NCBI RefSeq assembly: GCF_011039085.1 | Contig: NZ_JAAKEI010000004.1 | Coordinates: forward strand, 1-64,000 | Source: Desulfovibrio sp. ZJ369 | GTDB lineage: Bacteria > Desulfobacterota > Desulfovibrionia > Desulfovibrionales > Desulfovibrionaceae | Length of the DNA: 64,000 nt | Direction: 5' to 3' | In this document: piece after piece, positions 34,337 to 42,743 of the stretch | Position numbering within the stretch: the first letter of the stretch is position 1 | Layout of the letters: each line of letters opens with the position of its first letter | The notes under the pieces: model-generated | Told to the model about the DNA's origin: nothing | The model's input: the letters and a program-made list of their open reading frames with translations, nothing else | Database searches by the model: none | Made by a program: the position numbers and the translations under genes

Positions 34337-35140
34337 ATGGAAAAAACCGCCCTTGAGGAACTGCAGAACGTTATCGACACGCTTACAGCCCCTGACGGCT
34401 GCCCCTGGGACAAGGAGCAGACGCCGGAAAGCCTGGCCGACTATATTATTGAGGAAAGTCACGAGCTGGTCAGCGCCATCCGCTCCGGCAACGTGGCCGA
34501 AATCTGTGAAGAACTGGGCGATGTGGCGTTTTTGCTGCTCTTTGTCGCCCGTTTGTACCAAAAACGCGGCAATTTCAGTTTTGACGACGCCTTGAACCGG
34601 AACCGGGCCAAGATGATTCGCCGTCATCCGCACGTTTTCGGGGACACGGTCTTCAAGAATCTGGACGAGCAACTCCAAACCTGGGAGCAGATCAAGCGCG
34701 CGGAGCACGCCGGGGGGCCGGATGCGCCGCGCGGTCTCTATGACAGCCTGCCTGCCAGCCTGCCGTCGCTGCTCAAGGCCTACCGCATCCATTCCAAGGC
34801 CGCGCGGGTCGGCTTTACCTGGCCTGAGGACGAGGAAGTGGAACAACAGGTGGAGGCCGAGTGGCTGGAATGGCTCGACGCCTCGGCCAACGGCGATCCG
34901 GAGGCCCAGAAACACGAACTGGGCGATCTGCTCTTCAGCATCACGGAGCTGGGTCGCCGCAAGGGCATCAAGGCCAGCGAGGCCCTGGACCTTGCCGCCC
35001 GGCGGTTTTTGCGCCGTTTTGCACGCATGGAGGAACTGGCCCGCGAGCAGGGACGGGATTTTACGGCCCTTTCCCTGGATGAAAAAGATGAGCTGTGGAA
35101 TCTGGCCAAGGCGGAGGAAAAGCCCGCCTCCACCGTCTGA
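34337..35140 (+). CDS. mazG: Nucleoside triphosphate pyrophosphohydrolase MazG
   Basis: MazG hydrolyses NTPs and dNTPs to monophosphates and pyrophosphate, a house-cleaning role. The 267-residue protein has tandem MazG domains. The first carries the metal-binding EExxE and ExxD sets (EESHE, EELGD), the conserved GCPWDKEQTPESL start and RRHPHVFGD; the second, around 150-235, has KHELGDLLF. The length equals that of E. coli MazG. It follows cvpA by about 30 bases. Confidence 0.94.
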   Translation: MEKTALEELQNVIDTLTAPDGCPWDKEQTPESLADYIIEESHELVSAIRSGNVAEICEELGDVAFLLLFVARLYQKRGNFSFDDALNRNRAKMIRRHPHVFGDTVFKNLDEQLQTWEQIKRAEHAGGPDAPRGLYDSLPASLPSLLKAYRIHSKAARVGFTWPEDEEVEQQVEAEWLEWLDASANGDPEAQKHELGDLLFSITELGRRKGIKASEALDLAARRFLRRFARMEELAREQGRDFTALSLDEKDELWNLAKAEEKPASTV

Positions 35141-35154
35141 CGGAGATAACGCCC

Positions 35155-37353
35155 ATGCCGCCCCACGCACTGCGACGCAAGCGCGGCCTTGCGCTCCTGC
35201 GCAGACCGCCCTTCGCCCTGCTCGTCCTTCTGCTCGCCTTGTGTCTGTTCACGGGCTGCGCCTCAGCGCGCCGGGCAACGCAACAAGGTTCTCTTTCCGG
35301 ACAGGCAGGCCAGCATGTGCAGACGGAAGAGCACGCAAACGCCGGGACGGGCAGCGCATTGCCCAGGGCCGACCCCGGCTATCTGCAATGGCTTGAACGG
35401 CAATCCATGCTGGGCGCGGCGCCCGGATTCACTGCCCAAGTTTCCGGCACGGAACGAATCTGGCGCAACAGCGCCGCGGCCCGGCGAATGCCGCTGCTGC
35501 TGCGGGCCGCGCCCAACTGGCTGGCCGTCAATCCCCATCTGGTGAACGCCGCGCAGCCCATGTTCCGGGCCCTGGACGCGCGACATTTCACGGAATTTCT
35601 GAACCAGGCGGGTCTGAACGGCCTCTTTCTGGCCCCCACCGGAGAGCGCGGCGACATCTGGATCAGGAACACTCCGCCCTCTGCCAGAGGGGAAAACGTC
35701 ACTTCCCTGAATTTTGATCCGGCCCTGGGAGATGACGCGGATTTTGAGAAATTGGCCGGGCGGCTGGAGCAGGCGCAAATCCAGCTGGGCGGCGAGCTGC
35801 CTCCGGCAGCCACCGGCCTGGGGCCGGACTTCTTTCTCCAGGCCCGGCGGGCCTCACGTTTTGACGGCCTGTACGCCATGATTGCCGTGCCCCGGAAAGA
35901 CTGGGAACTGTTGCCCAAAGCGCCGGACGAATGGGAATGCCTGCCGTTGCGGCCCCAGGCAGCCCACGCGCTGGCAGAGCGCGGCATTCTGCCCCCGGCC
36001 ATGAGCAGGGACAATCTGCCCTGGGCCACGCCCGGCGGCTGGGCCGCCACGGGCGAAGTGCGCGGCGCGGACGGGCAGATCCGCCGCTGGGTCTACCGCT
36101 ACAACGGCAGCGTGTTGCGGCCGGTGCTGCTCTGGCAGGATCCTTCGGGCCAGGCCCGGCGCATTTTCTCCGCCGCCGTGATCCGGCATACCGGCCTGCA
36201 ACGGCAAACCCTGGCGGGTCTCAGGCTTGAGGCGCTCATGGGCCTGGATGTGCCGCCCGTACCTGCGGAATCCGCGCCAACGGCTTTTGATAAAACGGCT
36301 TTGCACGCTTTATGGACAGCCCGGCTCCCCCACCTGACGCCCGGCCTGGAAGCCCTGGACGACGCCGCGCGCGAAGTGCACCGCTACGGCGGCTGGGCCA
36401 TGCAGGACGACGTGCTGCCGCCCTCGCTCACTCCGGCCGTGCTGGCCACGGCCGTGGATTTCACGCGCGACACGATCACCGCTCCGGCAACGGCCTATGC
36501 GCTGCTCAGCGGGGATGTTGGCCCGCTCAACGCCCTGCTGCGCGCCTCGCTGGCCGCCCATGTGGATCACAGCCGCCTGGCGCGCGGTCTGCATGACTGG
36601 CAGGTTGTGGATTGGCGGCCTTTGCTGGATCTGCCTCAGGGCCGGGAACTGGCGCGAAACGCGCAAACGCTTGCCAAAGCCCGGCCGGAAGAACTGCGCC
36701 TCCGGATCACGCCCGCCTCACTGGCCGCCGCAAGCCTTGGCCTGGATGCCGCTGCGGCAGCCCGGCCGGAAAACGCGCCGGCGCTGCGCAGGGCCTGCCT
36801 GCTGCTGCTCGGCTGGCGCATGGGTTTGCCGGGCCTGGCCTTTATCGGCCCGCAGGAGCTGACCGGCGCGCTCAATCTGCCGCAGCCCCCGGCCGGACTG
36901 CCGACCGGTCCGGGCAGCGTGCCGCTCTGGGGCGAGAGCCTGAGCAGCGGCACGGCGGGCGCACCGCCAGCGCCCCTGGCCTTCGGCACGCTGGAAGAAC
37001 AATGGACCGACAGCCGCAGTTTTTTGCAGGAAGCGGCGCGCCTGCTGCGGGCCCGGCATCAGGCAGGTCTGGCCCAGGGCACATTGCTGGCCGTGCTGCC
37101 CGGGCCGCCGGGCTGCCTGGCTGTGCTCAGCTCCCTGCCCGATGGTGGCTGGTGGCTGCTGGCGGCCAACTTTTCCGCGCAGAAACGCGCCGTTCCGCTT
37201 TCTTTGCCCGCGGGAATTCAGGCGCGCGCGGCCCGCGACATGGGCGACGGCACAGCCGTGACGCTCAGCGGGCGTACGCTTGAGATCGAACTTGACGCCC
37301 GCGAGGCCAGACATGTGCTGCTTGCGGGCCCGGCGCGCGGCGGCGACGGTTAA
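35155..37353 (+). CDS. Large lipoprotein, possibly a degenerate GH13-like domain
   Basis: 732 residues with a lipoprotein signal (lipobox LFTGC). I do not recognise it with confidence. Some segments follow the order of alpha-amylase family (GH13) enzymes: LNQAGLNGLFLAP like the barrel strand 2 region, LNFDPALGDDADFEKLAGRL like the strand 3 loop, and a C-terminal beta domain (about 620-730, LPDGGWWLLAANFS) like that of trehalose synthases. The expected catalytic Asp/Glu motifs are not evident, so an active enzyme is unlikely. GGAG precedes the ATG. It follows mazG by 14 bases, presumably in the same transcript. Confidence 0.5.
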   Translation: MPPHALRRKRGLALLRRPPFALLVLLLALCLFTGCASARRATQQGSLSGQAGQHVQTEEHANAGTGSALPRADPGYLQWLERQSMLGAAPGFTAQVSGTERIWRNSAAARRMPLLLRAAPNWLAVNPHLVNAAQPMFRALDARHFTEFLNQAGLNGLFLAPTGERGDIWIRNTPPSARGENVTSLNFDPALGDDADFEKLAGRLEQAQIQLGGELPPAATGLGPDFFLQARRASRFDGLYAMIAVPRKDWELLPKAPDEWECLPLRPQAAHALAERGILPPAMSRDNLPWATPGGWAATGEVRGADGQIRRWVYRYNGSVLRPVLLWQDPSGQARRIFSAAVIRHTGLQRQTLAGLRLEALMGLDVPPVPAESAPTAFDKTALHALWTARLPHLTPGLEALDDAAREVHRYGGWAMQDDVLPPSLTPAVLATAVDFTRDTITAPATAYALLSGDVGPLNALLRASLAAHVDHSRLARGLHDWQVVDWRPLLDLPQGRELARNAQTLAKARPEELRLRITPASLAAASLGLDAAAAARPENAPALRRACLLLLGWRMGLPGLAFIGPQELTGALNLPQPPAGLPTGPGSVPLWGESLSSGTAGAPPAPLAFGTLEEQWTDSRSFLQEAARLLRARHQAGLAQGTLLAVLPGPPGCLAVLSSLPDGGWWLLAANFSAQKRAVPLSLPAGIQARAARDMGDGTAVTLSGRTLEIELDAREARHVLLAGPARGGDG

Positions 37354-37358
37354 CCACG

Positions 37359-37426
37359 TTGCAACGCCGCCGCACGGAAAAAGACAGCTTTGCAGCAGAC
37401 GGCAGTGTACTGAGGGCTGACCCTGG
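37359..37426 (+). repeat. Family C repeat, copy 1
   Basis: About 68 bases starting TTGCAACGCCGCCGC and ending TGAGGGCTGACCCTGG. A second copy lies at 54701-54766 and a fragment at 5546-5579. Both full copies are 55-70 bases upstream of a rightward start codon, here the gene at 37493. Confidence 0.6.
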
Positions 37427-37492
37427 AGAACTTCACCGCAGCACGGCTCAAACAGGCCTCTGCGACAACGATTTTAGCGAGGAGGCCGTAGC

Positions 37493-39391
37493 ATGACCCA
37501 CGACACGTTCGCAGGGCATTTCGCCCCACAGCAGTCCGACGCGCAGCAACAGGCATCGTCCACGCTCGACGCGCAGGCCCGGGATACGACGCAAATACCC
37601 GAAGCGCAGAAGTCCGGCGCAGCTCCCGGAGGATCGCCCGACAGCCCGGCCGCGCGTTTCTTTCGGGGCGCAGCCCGCATGGGGCCGCTCCTCTTGCTGA
37701 TCTTGCTGGCAGCCCAGGTCTGGCCGGCATTTTTGGGCAACAATTTCTATTGCCCGCACGAAGCCCGGAGCATTCTGATCTTCAGCCAGACCGCCCAGAG
37801 CGGGCAATGGCTGGCCCCGGCGGCCGGAGATCTGGCGCAATGGCCGGTTTTTTCCTGCTTTCTGGCCGGGATCGCCAAGACTTTTGACCTCTTTGCCGTG
37901 CCGCAGACGGACCTGCTCTTTTCTCTCGCGGCGGCTCTGAGCGCATTGCTGGCCCTGCTGGGCGTCTGGACTCTGAGCCGTGTCGCCGGTTTCGACGCGC
38001 CCGCGGCCCTGGCCGCGGGCCTGCTGCTGCTCTGCGCGCCGCTGTTCGCGCCGCTGCCGCAGTATACCGGCCCAGAGCCTCTGGCGGCCGCGCTCCTGCT
38101 TTTTTCTCTGACCTGCTTCTGCTTCGGCTGGCAAAAAGAGCGCGCCTGGCTCAGCCTGCCCGCGGGCTTTGTGCTGGCGGGCCTGGCAGGCCTGGCAGGC
38201 GGCCTTTTCCATCTGCTGTTGCCCTTGCTGGCGAGTTTCGCCTTTCTGATCTGGCGCGGCAATCTGCGCCGGGCTCAAGGCCCGGATGCGCTGGCGGGCT
38301 TTGTGCTTATGCTGCTGATGCTGGCAGGCTGGCTCGGCAGCGTGATCCTTCTGGTCCAGGCCGAAGGCTATCTCCGGCATTTGAGCGCACACTTCTTTTT
38401 CAACCCCTGGGCCAGCGACGCGCGCTGGTGGCTGCCCCTGGCCGCAGCCGCGGCCGGGCTGATTCCCTGGCTCGCCATTGTGCTGTGCGTGTCCTGGAAA
38501 CGCGCCCTGCCTGAAGCCTGGAGCTACTGCAAAAACAGACGTTCGCACAACGGGGGCAGTGCTTTTCTCTGGATCGCCCTGGTTTCGGGCTGCCTGTTGA
38601 GCCTGATCACGCCGGATCTGCCCGGTTCGGTTGTGGCCTTGGTCTGTCTGGCCGCGCCGCTTCTGGGCAGGGCGCTGTTGCGGCTCTCCAGGCTGGGCAG
38701 CCGTATCTTTTATCTGTTCGCGGCTCTTTGCCTGCTGCACGCGGGCATGGCCCTGGCAGCCGCGGGCTTTGGCCCCAGCCTGGACTGGCTGGCGCGCTTT
38801 TTCTCCCATCCCCTCACGCCTGAGCAACGCGAGATGATCCTGGGGCTCACTGCCCTGCCGATTCTGGGGGCCATCTGCCTTGTCGCGGCCCTTGCCCTGA
38901 CCCGCTTCACCCGGCGCGATCAGCCGGGCGGCGCGCTTATGGTCTGCGCGTTGTTTGCGGCCGTTCTGGCCCAGCCGGCGGCCCTGCTCCTCACGCCCGA
39001 ACTGGCTGCCGCGCCTCAGTCCCATTTGCGCCGCGCCGGTGATATTGTGAAAGCCGGACCCGCGCGGGCTGACGAGGCCCTGACCATCCCGGCCGTGCCG
39101 CCTGCGCAGCAAGCCGCGCCCCAGCCCGCCCCGGCGCAACCCGCTGCGCCGACCGAACCGAACAATACTGAGGAGCTTACGGAACCGCGCCCAGATGACG
39201 CTAGAGAGCAAACGGCCCCGGCGCAACCTGCTGTGGTCCCCGGACAACAGAAAGAAGAGCCCCTGCTGAACCAGGCCAGGCCAAAGGTTTCAGAACCCGA
39301 AGCAAAGGGCGTGCCTGCGGAGCCTTCGCAGCCCTTGCCGACAGAGCCGTCCCCAAGAGCGCCGCACGATGAACGTGAGCCCTTGTACTAG
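37493..39391 (+). CDS. GT39/ArnT-like polytopic membrane protein
   Basis: 632 residues: a polar N-terminal 60 residues, about eleven membrane helices (60-510), then a ~120-residue tail rich in Pro, Ala, Gln and Glu. The first periplasmic loop (NNFYCPHEARSILIFSQT) resembles that of ArnT/PMT glycosyltransferases, where an acidic residue binds the lipid-linked sugar; here Glu in PHEAR would take that place. Transfer of a sugar to lipid or protein is an inference. GAGGAGG precedes the ATG. Its TAG stop is formed by the TA at the edge of a 32-bp hairpin element. Confidence 0.6.
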   Translation: MTHDTFAGHFAPQQSDAQQQASSTLDAQARDTTQIPEAQKSGAAPGGSPDSPAARFFRGAARMGPLLLLILLAAQVWPAFLGNNFYCPHEARSILIFSQTAQSGQWLAPAAGDLAQWPVFSCFLAGIAKTFDLFAVPQTDLLFSLAAALSALLALLGVWTLSRVAGFDAPAALAAGLLLLCAPLFAPLPQYTGPEPLAAALLLFSLTCFCFGWQKERAWLSLPAGFVLAGLAGLAGGLFHLLLPLLASFAFLIWRGNLRRAQGPDALAGFVLMLLMLAGWLGSVILLVQAEGYLRHLSAHFFFNPWASDARWWLPLAAAAAGLIPWLAIVLCVSWKRALPEAWSYCKNRRSHNGGSAFLWIALVSGCLLSLITPDLPGSVVALVCLAAPLLGRALLRLSRLGSRIFYLFAALCLLHAGMALAAAGFGPSLDWLARFFSHPLTPEQREMILGLTALPILGAICLVAALALTRFTRRDQPGGALMVCALFAAVLAQPAALLLTPELAAAPQSHLRRAGDIVKAGPARADEALTIPAVPPAQQAAPQPAPAQPAAPTEPNNTEELTEPRPDDAREQTAPAQPAVVPGQQKEEPLLNQARPKVSEPEAKGVPAEPSQPLPTEPSPRAPHDEREPLY

Positions 39392-39422
39392 AGCGGTTTG
39401 CTGTTGAAAGCGGCAACCGCTC
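39391..39422. repeat. Minimal GAGC-tip hairpin element (32 bp)
   Basis: GAGCGGTTTGCTGTTGAA and its partner AGCGGCAACCGCTC fold on themselves; TA at 39389-39390 and 39423-39424. It equals the terminal arm of the family A element at 13699. It overlaps the TAG stop of the preceding gene. Confidence 0.7.
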
Positions 39423-39452
39423 TAGCGGGAGGTTTTCTTCATATAACAAGCA

Positions 39453-39480
39453 GGGGCGAGCCGCTGCCGCGACTCGCCCC
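39453..39480 (-). terminator. Hairpin downstream of rpsI
   Basis: GGGGCGAG and CTCGCCCC form an 8-bp stem with a 12-base loop about 50 bases after the rpsI stop. On the minus strand it is followed by TGCTTGTTATATG, so the T-run is weak. Confidence 0.5.
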
Positions 39481-39527
39481 GCGATGACAAACCCCTTGTT
39501 GCAAAGAGGTTCGCAAAAGGCAAGAGA

Positions 39528-39920
39528 TTAACGCTTGGAGTACTGGTACCGGGCGCGAGCGGCGCGCAGGCCGTATTTTTTACGTTCCTTCTTGCGGGCG
39601 TCGCGGGTCAGAAAACCGGCTTTTTTGAGTACCGCGCGCAGGCCCGGATCCACCAGCAAAAGCGCGCGGGAAATCCCGTGGCGCACGGCCTCGGCCTGCC
39701 CGGCGACGCCGCCGCCGGACACATTGACGCGCACGTCCAGTTTTTCGGCCAGCTTCGCCAGCACCAGGGGCTGACGGATGATCATCTGGAGGGTCTTGCG
39801 GGGGAAATACTCCTCAAAGGAGCGCCCGTTGATCGTGATGCCTCCCGCCCCGGCGTAAACGCGGGTACGGGCCGTGGCGGTCTTGCGGCGGCCGGTGCCG
39901 TATTCAAATTTCTCGCTCAT
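39528..39920 (-). CDS. rpsI: Ribosomal protein S9 (uS9)
   Basis: Small-subunit protein of 130 residues. Hallmarks: [18 protein letters not shown]-type start, [27 protein letters not shown], and the basic C-terminal tail ending RARYQYSKR that reaches the ribosomal P site. AAGGAG precedes the ATG. It follows rplM by 13 bases, the conserved bacterial order. Confidence 0.97.
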   Translation of the reverse strand: MSEKFEYGTGRRKTATARTRVYAGAGGITINGRSFEEYFPRKTLQMIIRQPLVLAKLAEKLDVRVNVSGGGVAGQAEAVRHGISRALLLVDPGLRAVLKKAGFLTRDARKKERKKYGLRAARARYQYSKR

Positions 39921-39933
39921 GGCTCATGGCTCC

Positions 39934-40368
<435 letters not shown>

Positions 40369-40478
40369 GAAACTGAACTCCTCGCAGGCAAATATGCGGC
40401 AGCCGTCAGGCTGAAAAAAATTCGTCGGCGACGCGCGGTCTAACGGGGGTGACGGCGCATATCGCAGCAAAGGCGGTT

Positions 40479-40507
40479 TAAATACGCCAAAGGGCCGGGA
40501 GTGTCAA
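40479..40507 (-). promoter_or_regulatory. Promoter of rplM-rpsI
   Basis: On the minus strand TTGACA (40502-40507), 17 bases, TATTTA (40479-40484). The -35 is a perfect consensus, the -10 close. The start near 40472 leaves a leader of about 100 nt, enough for feedback control by L13. Confidence 0.75.
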
Positions 40508-40644
40508 GCAAGAGACCGTAACGACAGAGAGACTTGAACTTTTCAGCCCGCTGACATATATGTTTGCCAGAGTTCTGTTAAGATCTGCGGCCTTCCTGTC
40601 CCTGCTTCTTCCCTCGTTTTTCTGCCCTTTCCCAAGGACGTTCC

Positions 40645-41883
40645 ATGCCTGTCATCCGCAAGAGCCTGCTGCAACTGATTTTTTCCGGCGCCTATTTATT
40701 GCGCTGGAACGACAAACTGCGCCCCGTGGAACTGCTGGAAATCGACAAGCAGGCCCATAAAATGCTCCTGGCCTGCGTGCTCTGGCACGAGAATGCCCGG
40801 CATCTGCCCGCGGCGGAGCGTTTGGCCCTGGCGCGCGACATTATTGAGGGCGGCCTGTTCGACTATTTTTACCGGCTGATCATCACGGACATCAAGCCGC
40901 CGGTTTTTTACAAGATCAAGGAAAACCCGGATCATTACCGCCAACTTACCGAACATGTGCTTGCCAGGCTTGAGCCTGTGCTTTCCCCTCTGGGCCCGTT
41001 TTGGGATCGCATGCGCGCCTGGCACCGGAGCACGGATGAAAGCGGCCTGGTCCGGCGTATTCTGACCGCAGCCCACCTTTTCGCTTCCCAGTGGGAATTT
41101 CATCTTCTCAAGCCCTTGAACGGCTTTGACGATGAAATGGATGACATTGCCCGCTCCTTTGCGGAACGTCTCGACGCTTTCCGCTCGCTGGCGGGCATGG
41201 AGGCCATGCTCACGCCCAATACGGCGCTGGCCCGCCTGGCCAATCTCTGCGGGCAGTTGCGCTTCCAGATCCGCTGGACCCAGGCCCCGCGCATCCCGGC
41301 CACCTCGGTGCTCGGGCATATGTTCATTGTGGCGGCCTTCGCCTATTTTTTCAGCCTTTCGGTAGATGCCTGCACGGCCAGGGCCAATAACAATTTTTTC
41401 TGCGGCCTGTTCCACGATCTGCCCGAACTTTTGACCCGGGACATCATTTCGCCGGTCAAGCAATCCGTGGCCAGCCTGCCCGGGATTCTCAAGGAGTACG
41501 AGGAAGCCGAGCTGGAGCGGCGTATTTTCCGCCCTCTGCGCGAAGAGGGTTTTGCCGCGCTGGTGGAGCGTATTTCTTATTATCTGGGCCTGAGCGTGGG
41601 TTCGGAATTTCAGGAATGCCGCCGCGACGGCGAGAACATCGTCAAAGTGGCAGGATTTGAGGCCTTGCAGCAGAGTTGCAATGCAGACGCCCTGGATCCC
41701 AAGGACGGACAGATGATCAAGGTCTGCGATTGGCTGGCCGCCTTTCTCGAAGCGCACAGTTCCATCCGCAACGGGGTTTCCTCGCCGCATTTGCAGGAGG
41801 CCCAGGCCCGGCTCAAGGCCACGCTGTGCGAAAGCCCCCTGGAATGTCTGAAACTCGGCGCGTTGCTGGCCGATTTTGACTGA
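40645..41883 (+). CDS. HD-domain hydrolase, YfbR-like
   Basis: 412 residues. The C-terminal half holds an HD phosphohydrolase core: SVLGHMFIVAAFAYFF supplies the first His and FCGLFHDLPELLTRDIISPVK the HD pair, very like the HDLPEVLTGD motif of the 5'-deoxynucleotidase YfbR. The N-terminal half (1-190) is a second, partly similar helical region without the HD pair. The substrate is unknown; a nucleotide monophosphate is plausible. AAGGA precedes the ATG. It stands between the divergent rplM-rpsI and a secreted protein gene. Confidence 0.75.
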   Translation: MPVIRKSLLQLIFSGAYLLRWNDKLRPVELLEIDKQAHKMLLACVLWHENARHLPAAERLALARDIIEGGLFDYFYRLIITDIKPPVFYKIKENPDHYRQLTEHVLARLEPVLSPLGPFWDRMRAWHRSTDESGLVRRILTAAHLFASQWEFHLLKPLNGFDDEMDDIARSFAERLDAFRSLAGMEAMLTPNTALARLANLCGQLRFQIRWTQAPRIPATSVLGHMFIVAAFAYFFSLSVDACTARANNNFFCGLFHDLPELLTRDIISPVKQSVASLPGILKEYEEAELERRIFRPLREEGFAALVERISYYLGLSVGSEFQECRRDGENIVKVAGFEALQQSCNADALDPKDGQMIKVCDWLAAFLEAHSSIRNGVSSPHLQEAQARLKATLCESPLECLKLGALLADFD

Positions 41884-41941
41884 GACCGGCTTGCCCCGGA
41901 CACGCCGGAGCCCGCATCAAAAAATGCTTTAAGGATGCCGC

Positions 41942-42676
41942 ATGGCAAAGACGCTTGTTTGGATTCCGATCCTGCTTTTGGCCGGGCTTTGCTGCCTTGA
42001 GCCGCGTCAGGCAGGCGCGCTGGACATCTCCAAGTCCGTATCGCTGTATGCGCGGGACATGGAATTTTATTATCAAAACAAGAATCCGGACGTGCTGCCC
42101 GGCCTTCTGCGCTCTTTCGACGCCCAGGGCGCGCTGGCGCAGGGCGAGAAACGGCTCATGGCGGCTGCCTTTCTGGCCGAGGTGCTGCGGCGCGATCCCG
42201 CGGCCCGGCAACGCATCCTGCCGCCTTCAAAGACCTTGAGCCGCGACGGCAGGCGCACCCTGGCCTGGGTGGCGCATCTGGCCCAATTGGGCGACGAAGC
42301 CGCCCTGCTGGCAGCTCTCCTCGGCCCGGAGGACGCTGTCCTGCTGCGCCAGATCCGCAGCAGCCCCGCGCCGCTGCTGCGCTGGGACATATATGCCGAA
42401 AAAACCGTCCTGCAAATGTATTGGGCGGCTTTTCTGGCTTTTGGCGACACTGCCTACCTGGACGCGATCATCAACGCGGCCCTGCGCTATGCCCGGCTCA
42501 AGGCCGGAGGCCGCCAGAACGAAGCCGGTTTTCCGGTCTGCGCTTCTGCCGCCGCCTCTCTCTATGAGCTGGCGCCGCGTCACCGGGCGGTGCGCGCGCG
42601 CCTGGAGCAGGCTCTCAAAAATCTTTCCGGCCCGGAAGCCGAAACCCTGCGTCTTATTCTCCGGCAGCAGCAATAG
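41942..42676 (+). CDS. Secreted alpha-helical protein of unknown function
   Basis: 244 residues with a Sec signal peptide (about 1-25, ending QAGALD). The mature part is rich in Ala, Leu and Arg and appears all-helical, perhaps with solenoid-like repeats (LAQLGDEAALLAALLGPEDA). No catalytic motif or family is recognised. AAGGA precedes the ATG and the gene follows the HD hydrolase by about 60 bases. The TAG stop is formed by the TA at the edge of a hairpin element. Confidence 0.6.
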   Translation: MAKTLVWIPILLLAGLCCLEPRQAGALDISKSVSLYARDMEFYYQNKNPDVLPGLLRSFDAQGALAQGEKRLMAAAFLAEVLRRDPAARQRILPPSKTLSRDGRRTLAWVAHLAQLGDEAALLAALLGPEDAVLLRQIRSSPAPLLRWDIYAEKTVLQMYWAAFLAFGDTAYLDAIINAALRYARLKAGGRQNEAGFPVCASAAASLYELAPRHRAVRARLEQALKNLSGPEAETLRLILRQQQ

Positions 42677-42743
42677 AGCATTTTGCTTTTGAAATTATTC
42701 AATTTCAAAAGCAAAATGCTCTAATGAAATCAACTCAACGCTC
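42676..42743. repeat. Short family A element between two convergent genes
   Basis: A 46-bp hairpin (42676-42721, GAGCATTTTGC...GCAAAATGCTC) with TA on both sides, followed by 22 bases ending GCTC and another TA (42744-42745). The left TA makes the TAG stop of the secreted protein gene; the right TA, read on the minus strand, makes the TAG stop of polA. Confidence 0.75.

Noticed and set aside
37448-39247. Open frame of about 600 codons antisense to the GT39-like gene
   Set aside because: Low-complexity Arg/Gln/Gly content and no ribosome site; the sense frame has a signal, membrane helices and GAGGAGG.
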